Positions 24,871 to 38,935 of a DNA stretch of 64,000 bases are shown piece after piece (position 1 is the first letter of the stretch; each line of letters starts with the position of its first letter). Below the pieces are notes generated by a model. That model saw only the letters and a program-made list of their open reading frames with translations. It made no database searches and had not been told where the DNA came from. The position numbers and the translations under genes were made by a program. The DNA is taken from positions 16,947,752-17,011,751 of the forward strand of contig CM041548.1 of NCBI GenBank assembly GCA_023238725.1, given 5' to 3'. This DNA comes from Scortum barcoo. Lineage: Eukaryota > Chordata > Actinopteri > Centrarchiformes > Terapontidae.

Positions 24871-26879
24871 CTTCTCAAACCTGCAATTACAGAAGCAGCC
24901 ACTTCAGGCAATTTGGAAGCAGCCAAGATAAACTGAGGTGTTTACATCATCAAAACGGCGGCTGCACTCGCAGGAGAAAAGAAGAGAGGAAATTAGTGTC
25001 GTTCGTCGTCACATGTCAAGATTAAGGAGGGATGACTTGAGTAAACTCCCTCTTTTCATGTGATACTGATGGAGCCCTTCTTCAGGGTTTACTTAGCGAA
25101 CGTCATTATGCGTAAACAAGTGAAGTGGGGGAAACACTCAGTCGCTGGGTGTGCGGGAGCGAGCGATGGATGGGTTCGGAGGGAAAAGCAAGCAAGCAAC
25201 TCCTCCTCTGCGCAGCAGCGTGGCAAACTAGACCAGACAAATTGCGGATTATTGTACATTCAGGTGTACATCAGAGAGACACGACAAACAACGATGCCTG
25301 AGATTTCTAGAACCTTTAGTATAACCTGTAGAACCTGATAAAATAATCTCATCTCCAAGCCTGTTCTGCAGCTTTTGATTATATCACATGAACTTTGTAA
25401 GCAGATGCCTTTTGCTTTTAGAATTGTAGATGTTCAGATTTTCATTTTTTCCCATGCACTTTAAAGCCAACATGGATGAGAAGTCCTTAAAGTGCTTGGA
25501 AAAAATGTTAATTTCATGATGAATGAGTAAATTTGACTGTATAGTGGGTTTTTGCTGCCTGCCGTGACCGAAAATGGCACTGGTGAGAAAAATATTGATT
25601 ATAGCCACTTTAATATTATGTGAAGATATGTGCCTTTGCATTGTTGTTTTTGTATTACTCACCAGAACTATTATTATTGTGCCATCTTGCTAACATTTAT
25701 TATAACTGAAAAAAAATCTGTATGCCTCTTCTCTATTGCTGACACAGACATTTTTATGTAAATAATGCTACTTAAATAAACGGTAACATCATCTGGTGAT
25801 CACTTTCCCTGAACAGAAAACGCTCTTAACCTGGGTCAAAACCGCAGCCCACTGAGACTTATTCCACTTCTGTCTTTGCTCACGGCTGTAAACATTTAGA
25901 TTTAGTTTATGACCTCAGGAGAGGAGCGGACTTGGCGCTGCTGCCATGTAAGAGTCATACAAGCTCTCAGCCTAAGTACATTTATTCCCCAGGAGGGGGT
26001 GAGCTGATGTCGCACGACAGCGACATTCTGCACACTCTCTGAGGAATAAGCCAGTAAAAATGAGATGCCACTATGATTAATAACCATAAAAATATATGCA
26101 CACATCCGACTTGGGTGGTGGCAGCAATATGGTTGCTGTGAAGCGAACAATGACAAAGTTTAGCAATTTCTGTTCCGAGGGTGCAATCATGCACATCGTG
26201 GGGTAGCCATTTTCTATAAAATGCAATTTTCAGCAGGAGGATACAGTATACAGGTATTTTCAGTAATCATGCAGACCTTCTTTCAAAACACTGCAATCAG
26301 AGCGGATTCAAAAATACATGCAGGTGAGTGAGTTAGTGTTTGTGTGCGCGCATCTATTTGCAAGCCTATGTGTGTTTGTGTGCGGGGTGCCTGACTGCCT
26401 CCTTCGCCATCTTCCATCAGGCTGTGTGCTGTCAAGCGGTGCTTGTATAGCGTGGAACCATTCGATCAGTCACAGGGAATAGAGTGTGTGTCTGCAGCAT
26501 GGCGGATGGCCACCACTCCTCTCCCAGGAGCCAGTTCACTTTAATTGAAGCTCCACTGAAACACAAGCCCAGGCAGTACAGTAGCTCAACACAACACTGT
26601 TATCTCCGGCATCTCTCTCTCTCTCTCTCCCATAGAAATGGAATTAGACTGACAGCCACTGGCCTGCAGAGCTGCAGTGTGACAAACACACGCAAAGAAA
26701 TAGATACACACAAGCACACTTAGAAAAAAAACACTCTCGCCCTCTTCCAAACAAATAAATACATACACACACACACACACACACTCAAACGTGCACGCAG
26801 AGATGGGTTGATAGAGTGGCTGTGGCTCTCCATCAACAAAGAAATCTCATATTGGTTTGTGTTATATTGGCCTGAGCTA
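24871..26879. other. Unique non-coding DNA with short microsatellites
   Basis: A CT run lies at 26613-26629 and a CA run at 26765-26783. No exon or clear mobile element. Confidence 0.5.
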
Positions 26880-27075
26880 CTGCAAAGGAGGGAAAGGCAG
26901 AGCAGGGGGCGAGAGAAGGAGGCGACCGAGGATTAGTGGGGGGATCAATGGAAGTGGGAAGTGGAAATGGGAGAGGAGAGCAAAAAAAAACAAAAACAAA
27001 AAGGCTCGGGAGAAGACAAGGAGAGGCACGTCGAGGAAGGTAGAGATGAAGAGAAAAGGAGCAGAGGGCGCGGCG
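26880..27075 (+). repeat. Purine-rich tract
   Basis: The plus strand is dominated by G and A. The Lys/Arg/Glu/Gly-rich plus frame and its minus counterpart are composition artefacts. Confidence 0.7.
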
Positions 27076-29724
27076 TGTGGATGGAAAATTAATAGTTACC
27101 CTCTTTGTGGTTTTCACTCTACCTTTGTGTTCAAACTGGGTTAAGGCTGAAGGTTAAGAGCTAATCATTGTTTAAGTCTGTTAACCATGAAAGCGTGGCG
27201 CGATGATTTCATACACAGCATGAATAATTAAATAAATAAACCGGCCCGCTCTCAGGAAGAAGCTTAAACCAGATCTGCGGTTTCCTGTCTCGGTGGGACT
27301 TCTGCTACGTACACTGGCGGCACAGAAAAACCCATTTTTCAATCCGCTCCTTCCAACGAAGGCTTCTGCCCTCAATGTGCGTGTAGCTGCGCAGCCATGC
27401 AGCAAATAAAGACACTTCAATAAAATGTTGAACACAGCAAACAAAACAAGCAATTTGAAGACGTCTCATTGGGCTCATTGAGTGATTAACCAATTAATCA
27501 AACAAAAAAAAAAAAGAAATAAATAAATAAAGAAATAATTGTTAGTCATCGCCCAAGATCATATTCGCGTCTCTTGATTTGATGAAGGCGATGTAGCGTT
27601 CAATAAAAGTCTGCTTTTGATATTCAGTAAATGCTTCTTTTGTTGCACAAAACAGAGCCCACTTCGTCGTTTCCCACAGATACCAACAATATTTGGAAAA
27701 GTTTTCGCAGGTCGAATGGTGTGGGCAGTTTTTGGCTGACAGCAGGCCGGCTCTGGTTGATTTGTGATGCCTTTTGATTGTGCGCTACCAAATGCAATAC
27801 AAAGAAGCACTGAATTATTAATTATTAATTAGCCTCCAAACCCTCTGGCACTTCCCTTGTTCCACACCACGATCCGAGCTCCTACAAGCCAAGGTCACAT
27901 GGTGCAGAGCGGTGGGAACATTTCGATAGCAGTTTCATCACCCTCCACCCCCCCACCCCCAATTTAAAATTTCACATCGCTGGCTAATGTATTCAACCAC
28001 CATTAAGACCCGTATAATGAGCAGCAGGACACTGTTTAGCATGCAGTAAACACCTGCTTGGCCCCAAATCATATTTCACTCTTTCTCGTCGTCAGCAACT
28101 CTTACAGAGGATGGTTGGTGTAGGAGTTTTGGTGTAGAGGACGGTGGTTGGGGGGGGGGCTATTTGTATTCTGCTAATCCTCCGGTACAGTGCTGCAGAG
28201 GGTAATGGGGGTTAACAGGACTTTCACTTAAACACACGCTGAGCTCCCTGCTCTCAGCGAGTTTCTCAGAGGCAAGAGGAAGGTGCGCCTCCAGATACAA
28301 AGCCCTCCATCGACCCCGCTCACCCGAGACCGCCTTGCCTCTCTGATGGGGTTACTGAAGGTGGTGGGGGGAGTAGGCGGGCAGAGGAGCAGGCGGATGA
28401 GAGGAGCGGAGTCGATGGTGAGTGAAGTTGCGGCGGTGATGAAAGGACGCATGTGGTCGTGGTAAGCTGTATAATTGTGTTATTAGAACGTGCATGACAC
28501 TAAAAGACACTGGAGGATACACACACATTCTCTTTCTCTCTACTTGCATTGCCTTAAAGCACAAGTGCCACAAAATTATACCCATTTACTATTCTTGGGG
28601 AAGTCCATCTTCCCAAGAAAAATCAGGGGTTTCAGATGACCGCAAACTAAGTATGTTTACACTCAAGAAAAAAATTCCTCTGGGTTCTGCAGGAATTATG
28701 ACTCAAAAGAGGAAGTAATGTGACATTGCGATACAGCATGTATACAAAATCAGCCGAAAGAGGAGGAACTTTGACACCAGAGATTGCTTTTTATTTCTTT
28801 CTTCCGACCGCCGTTGTTCTCCAAGCCAAGTTATTTTTGTGCCTAAACCTAACCCTACATTAACCACAGTGTTGTCAGGTCAGAAAACAGTTATTTGTGT
28901 CCTAATGAAAGGCAATTACAAACAAAGCACTTTGTCATTTAATCTGAATCTAACCCTAACCCTGACAAATATAAAGTACAACTTAAAACTACCCATTACA
29001 ATCAGTGGCAAAGTAGCTCAAATGAGCTCCACATCCTCCAGCTACAACGTTAAAATGCCGTTTACATGCATCATTAATAATAAAAATATGCATCAACATA
29101 TATCGACATATAACACACTGAGAGGATACTCTCTACTGTACATGTACTCTGTATATTTACACAGTGAAGTACTCAGCAATTTGTCATCTAATCATCCTTT
29201 TGTAATATTGACTATCCTGTCCGCAGCTGCAGTGACCTACTGCAGATTTTATGAAGTAGACCAGCAAGGTATCGTTTTTATTTTTCACTTTTTCATTTGT
29301 TAGATCGGTTATTTTCTGATTTTAATATCTGATATGTTCTGCATTTTTTTGTATTTCACTGACACACTGTGTTTGTTAAATTGCACTTTAATTATTTTAT
29401 TATTTAATGATGACCCTGGGAAGATAAAGCAACCACAAGTTTAAGGAATGGATTAAACAATGTCCTTATCTGCTGTGTAAGACGTAATTAGTAACAAGTC
29501 CACCTAACAACCTCCAAGGCCAAAAAGCACATAGCTGAATAATTTAAATAGCTTAACATTAAGTTTGTGGCATTTCAGGTTACGCACACAAGTTCTGCCC
29601 TGTTATGTATTGGATTTGAGAAGTTTACAGCAGCCCCAGAGATGGCATTACATTTCTGAAATGCATACAGTGAAAATGAGATATAGTGTTTGAAAATGCA
29701 AACAAACCATCAGCTTGTTTAAAA
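27076..29724. other. Unique non-coding DNA
   Basis: 27140-27260 and 27790-27840 are AT-core, high-complexity patches. G-rich runs occur at 28129-28160 and 28358-28400. Near 28830-28960 the phrases gtgcctaaacctaacc and taaccctaaccct occur, typical of teleost intergenic DNA and too short for a telomeric array. The 154-codon plus frame at 28839-29303 has no recognisable domain and no splice context. Confidence 0.5.
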
Positions 29725-29985
29725 AAAGCCAAGTCCACATATACATGGATATTTTTTTAATGTAGCTTTGGCCTTTTGCCAAGACACAAACTGCATTTTA
29801 GGTCACTGAAAATGGACGTTTTGGAAAACTCCTTCCAGATAAAGATTTAAGTATTAAATTTCGAAATTTGAGAAATTATGTCATCACCTAAATTCTCACA
29901 TTCCCATTATTGCTTTGTGTAATGAGCATGCACCTGAAACAAGAACAATGGCAGATAACCGGTTTTAAAAAATATCCCGTGTACC
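29725..29985 (+). repeat. Interspersed fish repeat, family F
   Basis: The landmarks tccacatatacatggatatt, gtagctttggccttttgcc, ggtcactgaaaatggacg, ttttggaaaactcc, tatgtcatcacctaa and atgagcatgcacctgaaac follow the order of a common fish repeat rich in 'gaaaacg' words. It is non-coding with approximate boundaries. Confidence 0.6.
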
Positions 29986-32899
29986 AAGTCTGATCTTAAA
30001 TTTTTCAATATCATAATAATACGAAGACCTTTTTGTTCTACAAGAACTCTGCGGCTGCCTTATTTAGCCTTACATGTTGACTACATGGACCATCGCCCGG
30101 GGGAGTGTTTTTGTTTTCCCTGGGACATGCAGCTTTAGCTTCAGTCTTTATCAAGTGCATACTGAAAGCAAGATATCTGGAAACATTAGAAAGTCCACCA
30201 GAGACAGCGTTTTCAACCAACTCTGGGAGCTAATGTTAAATTATTCAGCTAGTTAGCTAGAGTTGATAAAATCTGCTCGCAACAGCAGACATTTCATCTG
30301 GCAAAATTGACGGTCACTGGATAGAAATGAGAAGCCCGCTTTTGTGCACCTCTGTTGGAAATCACGGACCCATTGTTTCATGCATGACTAACAATCTCGA
30401 GCGGTAAATCGGCCTCAATTATCTTTGTAAATTGCACACGTGCTGCGTGTGAATGGAAAGGCAGCAACAGTAACTAAGAAGGGCTGGGAGATCATTTTGC
30501 ATGAGAGGCAAATAAAGATTGATACAGTGTAAGAGGTATTGAATACATACAAATATGTTTAGTAGTATGTCACACACTTTTCCATTTGAGGGATCTCTGC
30601 CCATCTTTGTGGTGTGTAGTAAAGTTATAAGAACCTCTTCAATCAGTGACACTTTTTGAGGATTTACTGGCCTCTGTCATTTAAATGAACCTCATTTGGA
30701 GAGTGTGAGAAAAGAGTAAACATGTAATAAGGAAAAAAAAAAGATTCACCTTCCGCCGCTGCTTGATTGGTGTGAACGTGGATAGGTAAAATGAGGACGA
30801 TAGTGGACTGCATATCCTCAAGGAACCCTCAGGTGAATATGAGAGAACGGTGAGACTTCAATTTAACATGGGCTGTGGACGTTCATTAAAATGAGAGCTA
30901 TGTCAAAAGAACAAGGTAATTCATATGACTCACAGGCCGAAAAGGTTGTTTTCAAAGTGTCAGGTCAGCTTCAAAAGAGATACATTAAGAAAAAGGTTCA
31001 TCGAAAAGGTCTAATACACAAAGAAACAGAGAAAAGCTTAATATACCATATGGAAATACTGCTCTGCATGTCGAGATAGAAAAACTATCCCTCTCCTAAA
31101 ATGAAGAAAACAAGAAGAATTTCCCTTATAACCACAGACTGCACACTATGAGACAAAAACAAGCGTCTGAGATGAACGGCATGGTATTTCAAAAAGACTG
31201 AACCCCTTATATGGAGCATTTTATTCTTACTTTCTACCACCAAGAATGCTGACACCACCTAAATCCTGTACTCTCCCCCTGTGCTTCATGAGCCTGATTC
31301 ATCTTCTTCACTACCTCCTCCTATACGTGTTCTGGTGGAACCCTTAAGGTGCATAAAAAGTGCTCGTAGGTCTTGCCATTTCCCGAAAGAGGTTGCGAAA
31401 CCACCCGAGGCACTTCGCTTAGGAGAGAAAAACTCCATGACGATCTTGCAGCTGAGAAAATGAGCCGCATTTAATGCATCTGTCAAAATCGCTATCATAA
31501 AGTAAAGATGAAATTAGAGCGCTGAACTTCCTCCGTCCTGACTTGACTAAAACTGTCAACAGCTCGAAAACGACGGCATGGTGGGCGATCAGTAACGCAG
31601 TAATTTAACTTTAGTAATTTAAATTTAAATGAATATTTCTCAAAAACTCTTAAAGTACAAATAAATAAAAGAAACAAATACAGCAAAAAACAAAAGGGTC
31701 ATAACAGATAGAAAAATAGATTGACAGAAAAGCTTTCAACTGTGTCATTGTCTTTGTCCATGGCCTCTCTTTTCCATAAGTAGCAATTTTCTCATACCAA
31801 TAAAAAATGGTTATAAAAAAACCCTCTTCACATTTCAAATCAAGCATATTGCATTTTATTGAAAAAAATCCCCTGGGGTACCTCCATGCTCAGTGCATGG
31901 CTAATAGGTCCACTTGGTGATTTCGTTGATGGAAATCAGCGTGTCGTTATCAACAGAAAGGGCGGGTCATCAACCTTTGAGGGTCAACCTGAACCTTTCC
32001 CGAACTTCTGCTTATTATTGCGAAGACGAGACGGCAATTTGTCAGCATCTTTCCCCTCATCCAGCCCTCCTTCACCAAAAGACTCCACCCTACATTAAGG
32101 TCACCAATGAACCTTTCAAGAGGTACTGCGGAGGTAAAGGTCACCTTTTCAAAAACACACCCTCGACGAGCGCCTCCTTCACGTCCTGTGTTGTCTCTCC
32201 CGGACTCTGGATGGTCGACATATTCTTACTGCGTTCGCCTCGCTCCGTGGCCTCTCTTTTCAATAAGTCGGCGTTAATGCCATTTTTGGTACTTTTATAT
32301 AAAATCAGGTTCTAGCCGGGTACATGCACCCACAGAAATAGCAAGGGATCCGCGCTCAATATCTTTGTCAGATAGTATTGTAATTGTGTGGGGCTACGGT
32401 GGCAGCAGCGGAGCGCCTTGGTTTGGATATTGCCTGGTTAGATTTCCCTTGAGCCTTTTGCAGTGTAAGTCGTCTCTCTAGGTCTCCCTCTCTCTCTTTC
32501 TCTTTCTCACATCTGTCTGTCTGTCCCCTCCTCACTTCTTCACCTGTCTCTCTGACTCCTGCTTCTTGCCACACATCAGATGGAGGATTTTTATTTTTAC
32601 ACCAGAAAACGAATGCGCACACTTTTGAAGAGGAACATGCAAGCACATGCATGCACACGCAGTCATTACACAGCAAGTCCTCACAGTGGACTCCACGACC
32701 TTTACAAAAAAAACATTACAAAAAAAAAGATTCACATAAGTATTTTATGTCCTCCCAACTACAGCACAGTATATAGGAAGTTTTGTAACTAAGGACTAAT
32801 GTCAAAGAAATATCTTAGATGTCATTCTTGAAAAACAAAACGCTGCATAAAAGCTGTTTCCTTTCAAGAGTTAGATAGAAAGGCCTCTAAAGCTAATGC
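29986..32899. other. Unique non-coding DNA
   Basis: AT-rich throughout, with a short palindromic aatttaaattt patch near 31616. 31860-32310 has an open plus frame without domains. A pyrimidine-rich stretch with CT runs lies at 32478-32560. No exon recognised. Confidence 0.5.
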
Positions 32900-33255
32900 T
32901 CAGCAGTTGGTCAGCTTAGCTTAATGACAAAAAATACACCTACCAGCAGGTGTAAAGCTCACAATTTAAGGCATTATGTCTCATTAGCCCGTATAAAAAT
33001 GACTGCCTCCAACCCCCCTATAATTTAATCAAAATGTGTCTTTTTTATTCTTCAGTTTGACGGATTAAACAAAAGAAGATGTTACATGTTAATAAGTTTG
33101 TTTCAGATATACTCGTAGTTAGCTTTTTGTTATGTACGGATAGAGCCAGGCTAGTTCTTTATGCTAAGCTAAGCTAATCTGCTGGCTATTGCTTCACGTC
33201 GCAAATATGAGAGTGGTAACGTTCTTCTCATCTAACTCTTGGCAAGTAAGTGAAA
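32900..33255 (+). repeat. Interspersed fish repeat, family B, near-complete copy
   Basis: It begins with cagttggtcagcttagctta and cacctaccagcagg, and ends with tatgctaagctaagctaat, gctggctattgcttc, gagagtggtaacg and ttctcatctaactcttggc. Both end regions carry the 'gctta(a)gct' motif in opposite senses, so the unit is roughly inverted-repeat in layout. It is typical of percomorph genomes and non-coding. Confidence 0.7.
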
Positions 33256-36156
33256 ATGATTATTTTTATAAAATGTTAAAACAAGCTGATTCCTGGGGGC
33301 AGACGGGGGCCACTGCCTATCAAAATCTGACACTGAACGACCAACCAGTCCCCTGATCTCCTTCCTCAGAGGTTTACTGGTACTCTAAGCAATGTCGCAC
33401 TACTGTCGCCTCCATGAGGATGATCATTATTCACGTGGCCACGAGGGGTTGCAAACATCTGAACAAATGACCCGCGCAGTCTGCATTACACACACACATA
33501 TCAGATAAATGCCCCCGCCGCCCTTATTAAAGGCGTGTAATAACATGTCAGACCGAACCAACGAATTAGCGACGAGAAAAAAGCAAACGACGGGGAGATC
33601 AACAACGAAGGAGAGGGCGAGATGTTCGCCGTGTGACGGTTGTGTGACGTAGACGGCGGTAATCTGATTCAAGGATGATAACGGCAGCGCTGCGACTGCT
33701 TTAATCATTCCCTTCATATCTCACTTTCTTTGTCTGTTTGCTGGTGGCTCTCCTTCCCTCTCTCTCCGTCTCCCTTCCCACTTCTCTCCTCTCCTCTGCC
33801 TGTCTGTTCATTTACACTTGGCTGGAAACCGAGCGGCTGGGCCCTTAATTCTTCTGCTGCAGCCCCGGACAAGCCCGGCTGGAGACACAGGGCCATTTTA
33901 GGAAATAGGATTAAGGGGGAAAAAGTTCAGAAGTACAGGAGAGGAATAAGTCGGCGAGTGGTAGCGAGAGGGAGACGGCAGAGAAAGAGGGATTATGAAG
34001 GAAAAGATGGAATGTGTGGGAAGAGGTCGGACACGTCAGCTCGCGTTCTTTCGCAGGAGGTGAAAAATGTTTTGCAAAGACGGGAGAGTCGGACAGATTG
34101 GCTTTAAGTGCCTTCTCTGCAAACGGACCCAGGCTGTAAATATGGAGGTGATGAATAAGTCAGCTCTGTTGGCTGCTGGTCAGAATTAAAGTATGCAGCT
34201 GCATACCTCCATTTTGACAGAGGCCGGATATTTGAAAAGGTCACTTGATGATGGACCTCGGGTTTCAATTGACAAAGGGCTAATTTACGAAGGGCTGCCA
34301 GTAAAGAAAATCTTGCTAATGTGTCCTTATGGCGTCTATAAAAGGTTGTGGATGATGGTTGCAGTTTGAGGTCTCTGCGCACAGGGCGGTGTGTGTACAT
34401 GCACGTATAAATGACGACCTTCTGTCATAAAATGGTCCATTGTGATGAACTTTGAAGCATCTGTCTGACATTTGCCCAGCGCTCCCATGTGATGGTAAAC
34501 AAGGATGGATAGCATCCAGAGCTGAACATAATAACGGCTGATGACTATCATCTTTCTTGGTGTTGTGTGAAAGATGTGTCTTCCTGTTGTGTCATTTGTC
34601 ACACTATTGTGTTCACTTTCTCGGGATGGACGGGAAAAAAAAAAAAAAGATGCCCGGTAAACTGTCCTCAGCTGACACTATATCAAAATTCAGATGAGGC
34701 GCCATCATCAAATGCTGAGAGCTTCATTAAAAATATTCACTCAAGTATAGAAACAATCAAGATGACAGCTAAGAACGCAATCAAAACAATAATTGTATTT
34801 TCTTTATTCAACAAAAGAGCCATTCAGTCACACAGATAAAAACAAAATAGTATCCGTATTGTTAAAAATAAAGACATTTGGACTTTATCAATTATCAGTT
34901 ATAGTGTCTGTTGTCTGGCAGTGATCACTACAATTATTGAAGTTGATTCCTGCAACTGACATTGGCAAGGATTTCTTCTTCTACCATTGCTTCAGACAAT
35001 CAGCTACATGGTGGTGGGATGTCACTTTGTTCACGTTTTTCTTTACCTCCCTGTTTCCTTTCATTACCTTTAAAGTTTAAAGGGAAATGCTAGTATTTTT
35101 TAACCAGGTTCTTCTTCTCAATTGTAGCTCTATAACCTGACTGATACTGGATTTTAATATCACAGTTTTTAAAATGTGGCCTAAATTGTGACCCAGATAC
35201 ACTCTGAATGGGACGAATTACAGTTTAAAAATCAATTTGTCAGTGTTTTCTGGTGGACAAACTACATAATGGTGACACAGTTTCTAAATTACCTCAGACC
35301 TAATTTGGCTATAATTTCTGTCCTGCGATTACTTTGTGACTTACCAGCGAGACATTCAGTACACACTGACACAGATATGTCTGAAATAACCTCATATTGA
35401 TCAATATATCAACCTGGCTAATTTAGTGTAATTCTAACTGATGGGTCATGCTAACTTTGTACTTACTGCTGCTGTTTTGGAAATTCGGGAAACGTGACTT
35501 TGGCAAAATAACATACATCAGGAAGTCTTCTGAAGCTTTCTGAATACATGGATGCGCCCACAGAACAAGCAAAGCCTTTATATTATGGATCTATATAATT
35601 TCTGCTGAAATAGAGTCATGCTATATAAGAAATATTAACAGTAAAGTAGTATACATGTAGCCCTATAGGTAGATCTGTATTGACTTTTATTTGGACCCGG
35701 AGACTTTATTTGAATTTATTTATGTGAAATGTACGTTTATTTGGAGGCTATTTGTAGCTTTAGGAGGCTAGTGCTGCTTGCCAATGTATATCTTGTTTTA
35801 CAAGAAAAATGATTAGTATGACCTGTAGTCAGTATGGCCAAAATAATGAGAATGACACCAGAAGACTTTTCTTTTAACATCAACATATCTTTTACTTATG
35901 CACCTTCATCGGCTGCAGACCAGCTAAGGTGTGCGCAGATGAACGGCGATAATATCTCATGCAGCTGCCGTCACCAGATATGCAATTGCACTGACACTGC
36001 ACATTTTAATTTTGAATAACAATAAACCCGCCTGCAAGTCTCACCTTTTAATAACCTGGCAAATTATGACTGAGAGAATCATAACCAGCTCCTCAGTCCA
36101 ACACCTTAATTACACCAGCCTTGTTTTTCCATCGTCTGTTAGCAACTCCCAGAGGA
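33256..36156. other. Unique non-coding DNA with opposed CT and GA tracts
   Basis: 33400-33710 is a CpG-retaining high-complexity block that could be a conserved element. 33715-33800 is pyrimidine-rich on the plus strand and 33895-34090 purine-rich, an opposed pair. 35070-35440 contains phrases such as gggaaatgctagtatttttt and ttctggtggacaaac that feel like a repeat, but I cannot assign them. No exon recognised. Confidence 0.45.
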
Positions 36157-36176
36157 CACACACACACACACACACA
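36157..36176. repeat. (CA)n microsatellite
   Basis: About 9-10 units in otherwise unique sequence. Confidence 0.9.
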
Positions 36177-38892
36177 ATGAAGCCCATGACTACACAGGAC
36201 TCAGCTGCTGAGTTTGAAGAGTCTAAAAATAGCAGCAGTGATGTAAAATATGCTGGATTGTAGGCCCCTTGTTTATTAGATGTGAATGTCATTAAATTTA
36301 AGTATTTACACGCATAAATTTACAGCCGACTGTCAGGAACATAGAATTGGCGAGGAATTCTCTTGACATGTCTCTGTTTACCGAAACGTGAGAAAGAAGA
36401 CCCGTAAAAAAATTCTCTGAAACCTTTACATCCATATGAGTTTCAAAAGTTCTCTAATCCTTAAAGACTATCCCGGGTTCTGTCATTTCATCTCTTCATC
36501 TTTTGAAACATCTTTGTACACGGAGCACAGACAGTGTGTTTTCAAAGAAATTTTACAATACGAATTGTAATATTTCTCTGTGTCTCCTCAATGGGTAATT
36601 AAGCAACTGTTTGCTAACATGTCAGCAATTTTAAGGTTCGTAAGATGATGATTATCATGTTTAGACCTGGTTTTAAGATGTGTCTTGAGCAACTGGATCA
36701 CAAGTGGAGAGCACTGAATATAAAGTGTAACTTCCCACCAATATGCATTATGATCCGATCACCTGTCAAGGTGTTCTGGGATGCATTTGACCACATATAT
36801 TTTGTAATATAAATGCTAACACGTCCCTGACTAGAAGATGTAACAGGAAAATTAGCCATCAGTGGGTCTTTTCTAACACCATTTTGCATGTTGCAAATTC
36901 ATTTTTGCCAATCTCAACAGTTAGAGTAGCCTGCACATATATATACATATTAGTTCTTGAAAAAATGTTCTTTAATGCAATTTTCTTAGCTAGGTCCAGC
37001 AATACAAATCTAGTGCTTGTGTGGCAACAGACTGATGTAATAACTGTGCGAGGCCCTTTGACCTTCTAGTGGAGGCAGTAACGAAATCTCCAGAACACAT
37101 TTTAAAACCAGTGTAAACAGGCTCAGTGTGTGTTTACAGCTTGTTTCTTATGCCTCCGATCTGTGAAGATTAAAATAATAAGGCAGAGCCTTGAGTTAGC
37201 AAAGTTTTTTGTAGTATAGTTTGTTAAATAAAATGGGCCTATATGCTAAATTATGGTGAAAAATGGGTTTTGGGGGTAGAATATAATTTATTTAGTCAAA
37301 AATACTACAGGGCCTTTAAACTAAATCTAAATATAGACTAAATGTAAATCATTATCCCCCCTCTGAGAGGGCTGATAGCACTGCATGAATAACATGCTGA
37401 AGGAAACCAGGCCAGTGATCCAAGATTAACATTCTTATTCTGGGAAACTGAATGCATAGTCCTGTGGGTCCACAGTCAAAATGAGTATGCACGGATCAAC
37501 AATGTGCTCAGCAGAGCAAACAGTGACTCACTCACACCTACTTGTCAGTTATACCTTCGTTCTGACACGTTCGTGCAGCTCATGTGTGACAGGAAAGCAA
37601 GGTGCTCCTGCTGCAGAACAACCTTTAACTCCAGGAGGGTTAGAAAGTGTGATGTGGGCGTAAAACAGAAGACATGCAGCGGTGAAGTTTGTGTAGAACA
37701 TTTAGCAAACAGTGTATCTCATATCCCAATCAATATCAAACTTGCACGGGTCAAACTGTTGTGAGGATATATTTAAACAGTCAGACTAGCAGAGAAACAC
37801 TCCACCTGTTAATTCCCATAAAAATGTCTGTGGCACCTCTGGTGGGAAGCAGGAAGCTTTTGTGTGATGTGGTAACGGTTGGATAAAAGCCATGATATCC
37901 TTCTGGATGTTCTTTACTGTGATTATGGGTACTTTGATGATGCTGACGTTGTTCCTGTTTTTATTGCCCTCTCAGGTATTACTGCTGTAGTCAAACACAA
38001 GAACCAGAATGTCCCATAAAAGATCACATAGCGGCAATACCCTCAAAAGAGCGGCCTATTCTCTGCCGGGAACTGGTTAAGTAGCAATCTGTACTGTGTC
38101 TGTCAGAGTCAGACAGACAGTGTTAGAGTTAAAGGCACTCAAAAGTGAACTACTTCCAAGTCACTGTGGTAATAGGCAAATAAAACTCTAAAGCAAAAAC
38201 AGGAGTTCTAGCGAATGTTTTCGGGCTCTAGGGTGGAATCACACAGATGAGAAGAAAAAAAAATACAAGAGCAGGCGCTCGCCTAATATTTCAACTGATG
38301 ATTTAATGTGTGCATAATGAAAAATAATATGTCCCTCATAAATATCTGCTGGGTAGATCTGGTGTCATGTGCCCCAAGTGTGCACTGTATCATGATATTG
38401 CCGTGCCAGGGTAGTAAATGGCTGGCATAGCAGAGCATGGCCTGCCTGCCTCATTCTACTTCTTATGGTTTCTCTGCGCCCATTTTATAGTGGCAGCACT
38501 TAAAACTCTGACATGCCATAATTCCACACGTTCTGCAGCCAAAGGCTGTAACATTGATAGCCTAGAAAAGGTGGAGGTGGAGATGGGACTGAGAAAAATG
38601 TGAGGAGGGGAGGGGAGATGTGTACAGAATCAAGGAGGTGACAAAAAGGGTGTGTGTGAGTACATACATGTGTGTTGTACATTTGTTTTACATCCAAATG
38701 CCTTTGTTATGAGTCATTGCCTGAGGTGGAACACATTACAGTAAATGGAACTATTAGTGAAACATGGAGGGTGAAAGGAGGAATTCAAATTAAAGTGGTG
38801 CACGCTGGCCACTTACTTTCTCCCCCATCTGCATAATTACGGTTAGGACACCCAGCAGTAGCATGTGTGTGTGTTTATGGATCTGGGAGAGA

Positions 38893-38896
<4 letters not shown>
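36177..38896. other. Unique AT-rich non-coding DNA
   Basis: No exon or confident mobile element seen. Short open frames have no domain similarity. Confidence 0.5.
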
Positions 38897-38932
<36 letters not shown>

Positions 38933-38935
38933 GTG
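38897..38935. repeat. (GT)n microsatellite
   Basis: About 19 units with a single GC interruption near the right end. Confidence 0.95.

Noticed and set aside
28926..28965. Interstitial telomeric repeat (ctaaccctaaccct)
   Set aside because: Only two or three units, common in teleost intergenic DNA.
28839..29303. 154-codon plus frame
   Set aside because: No recognisable domain and no splice sites. AT-rich sequence with repeat-like wording at its start; a frame of this size is expected by chance in 64 kb.
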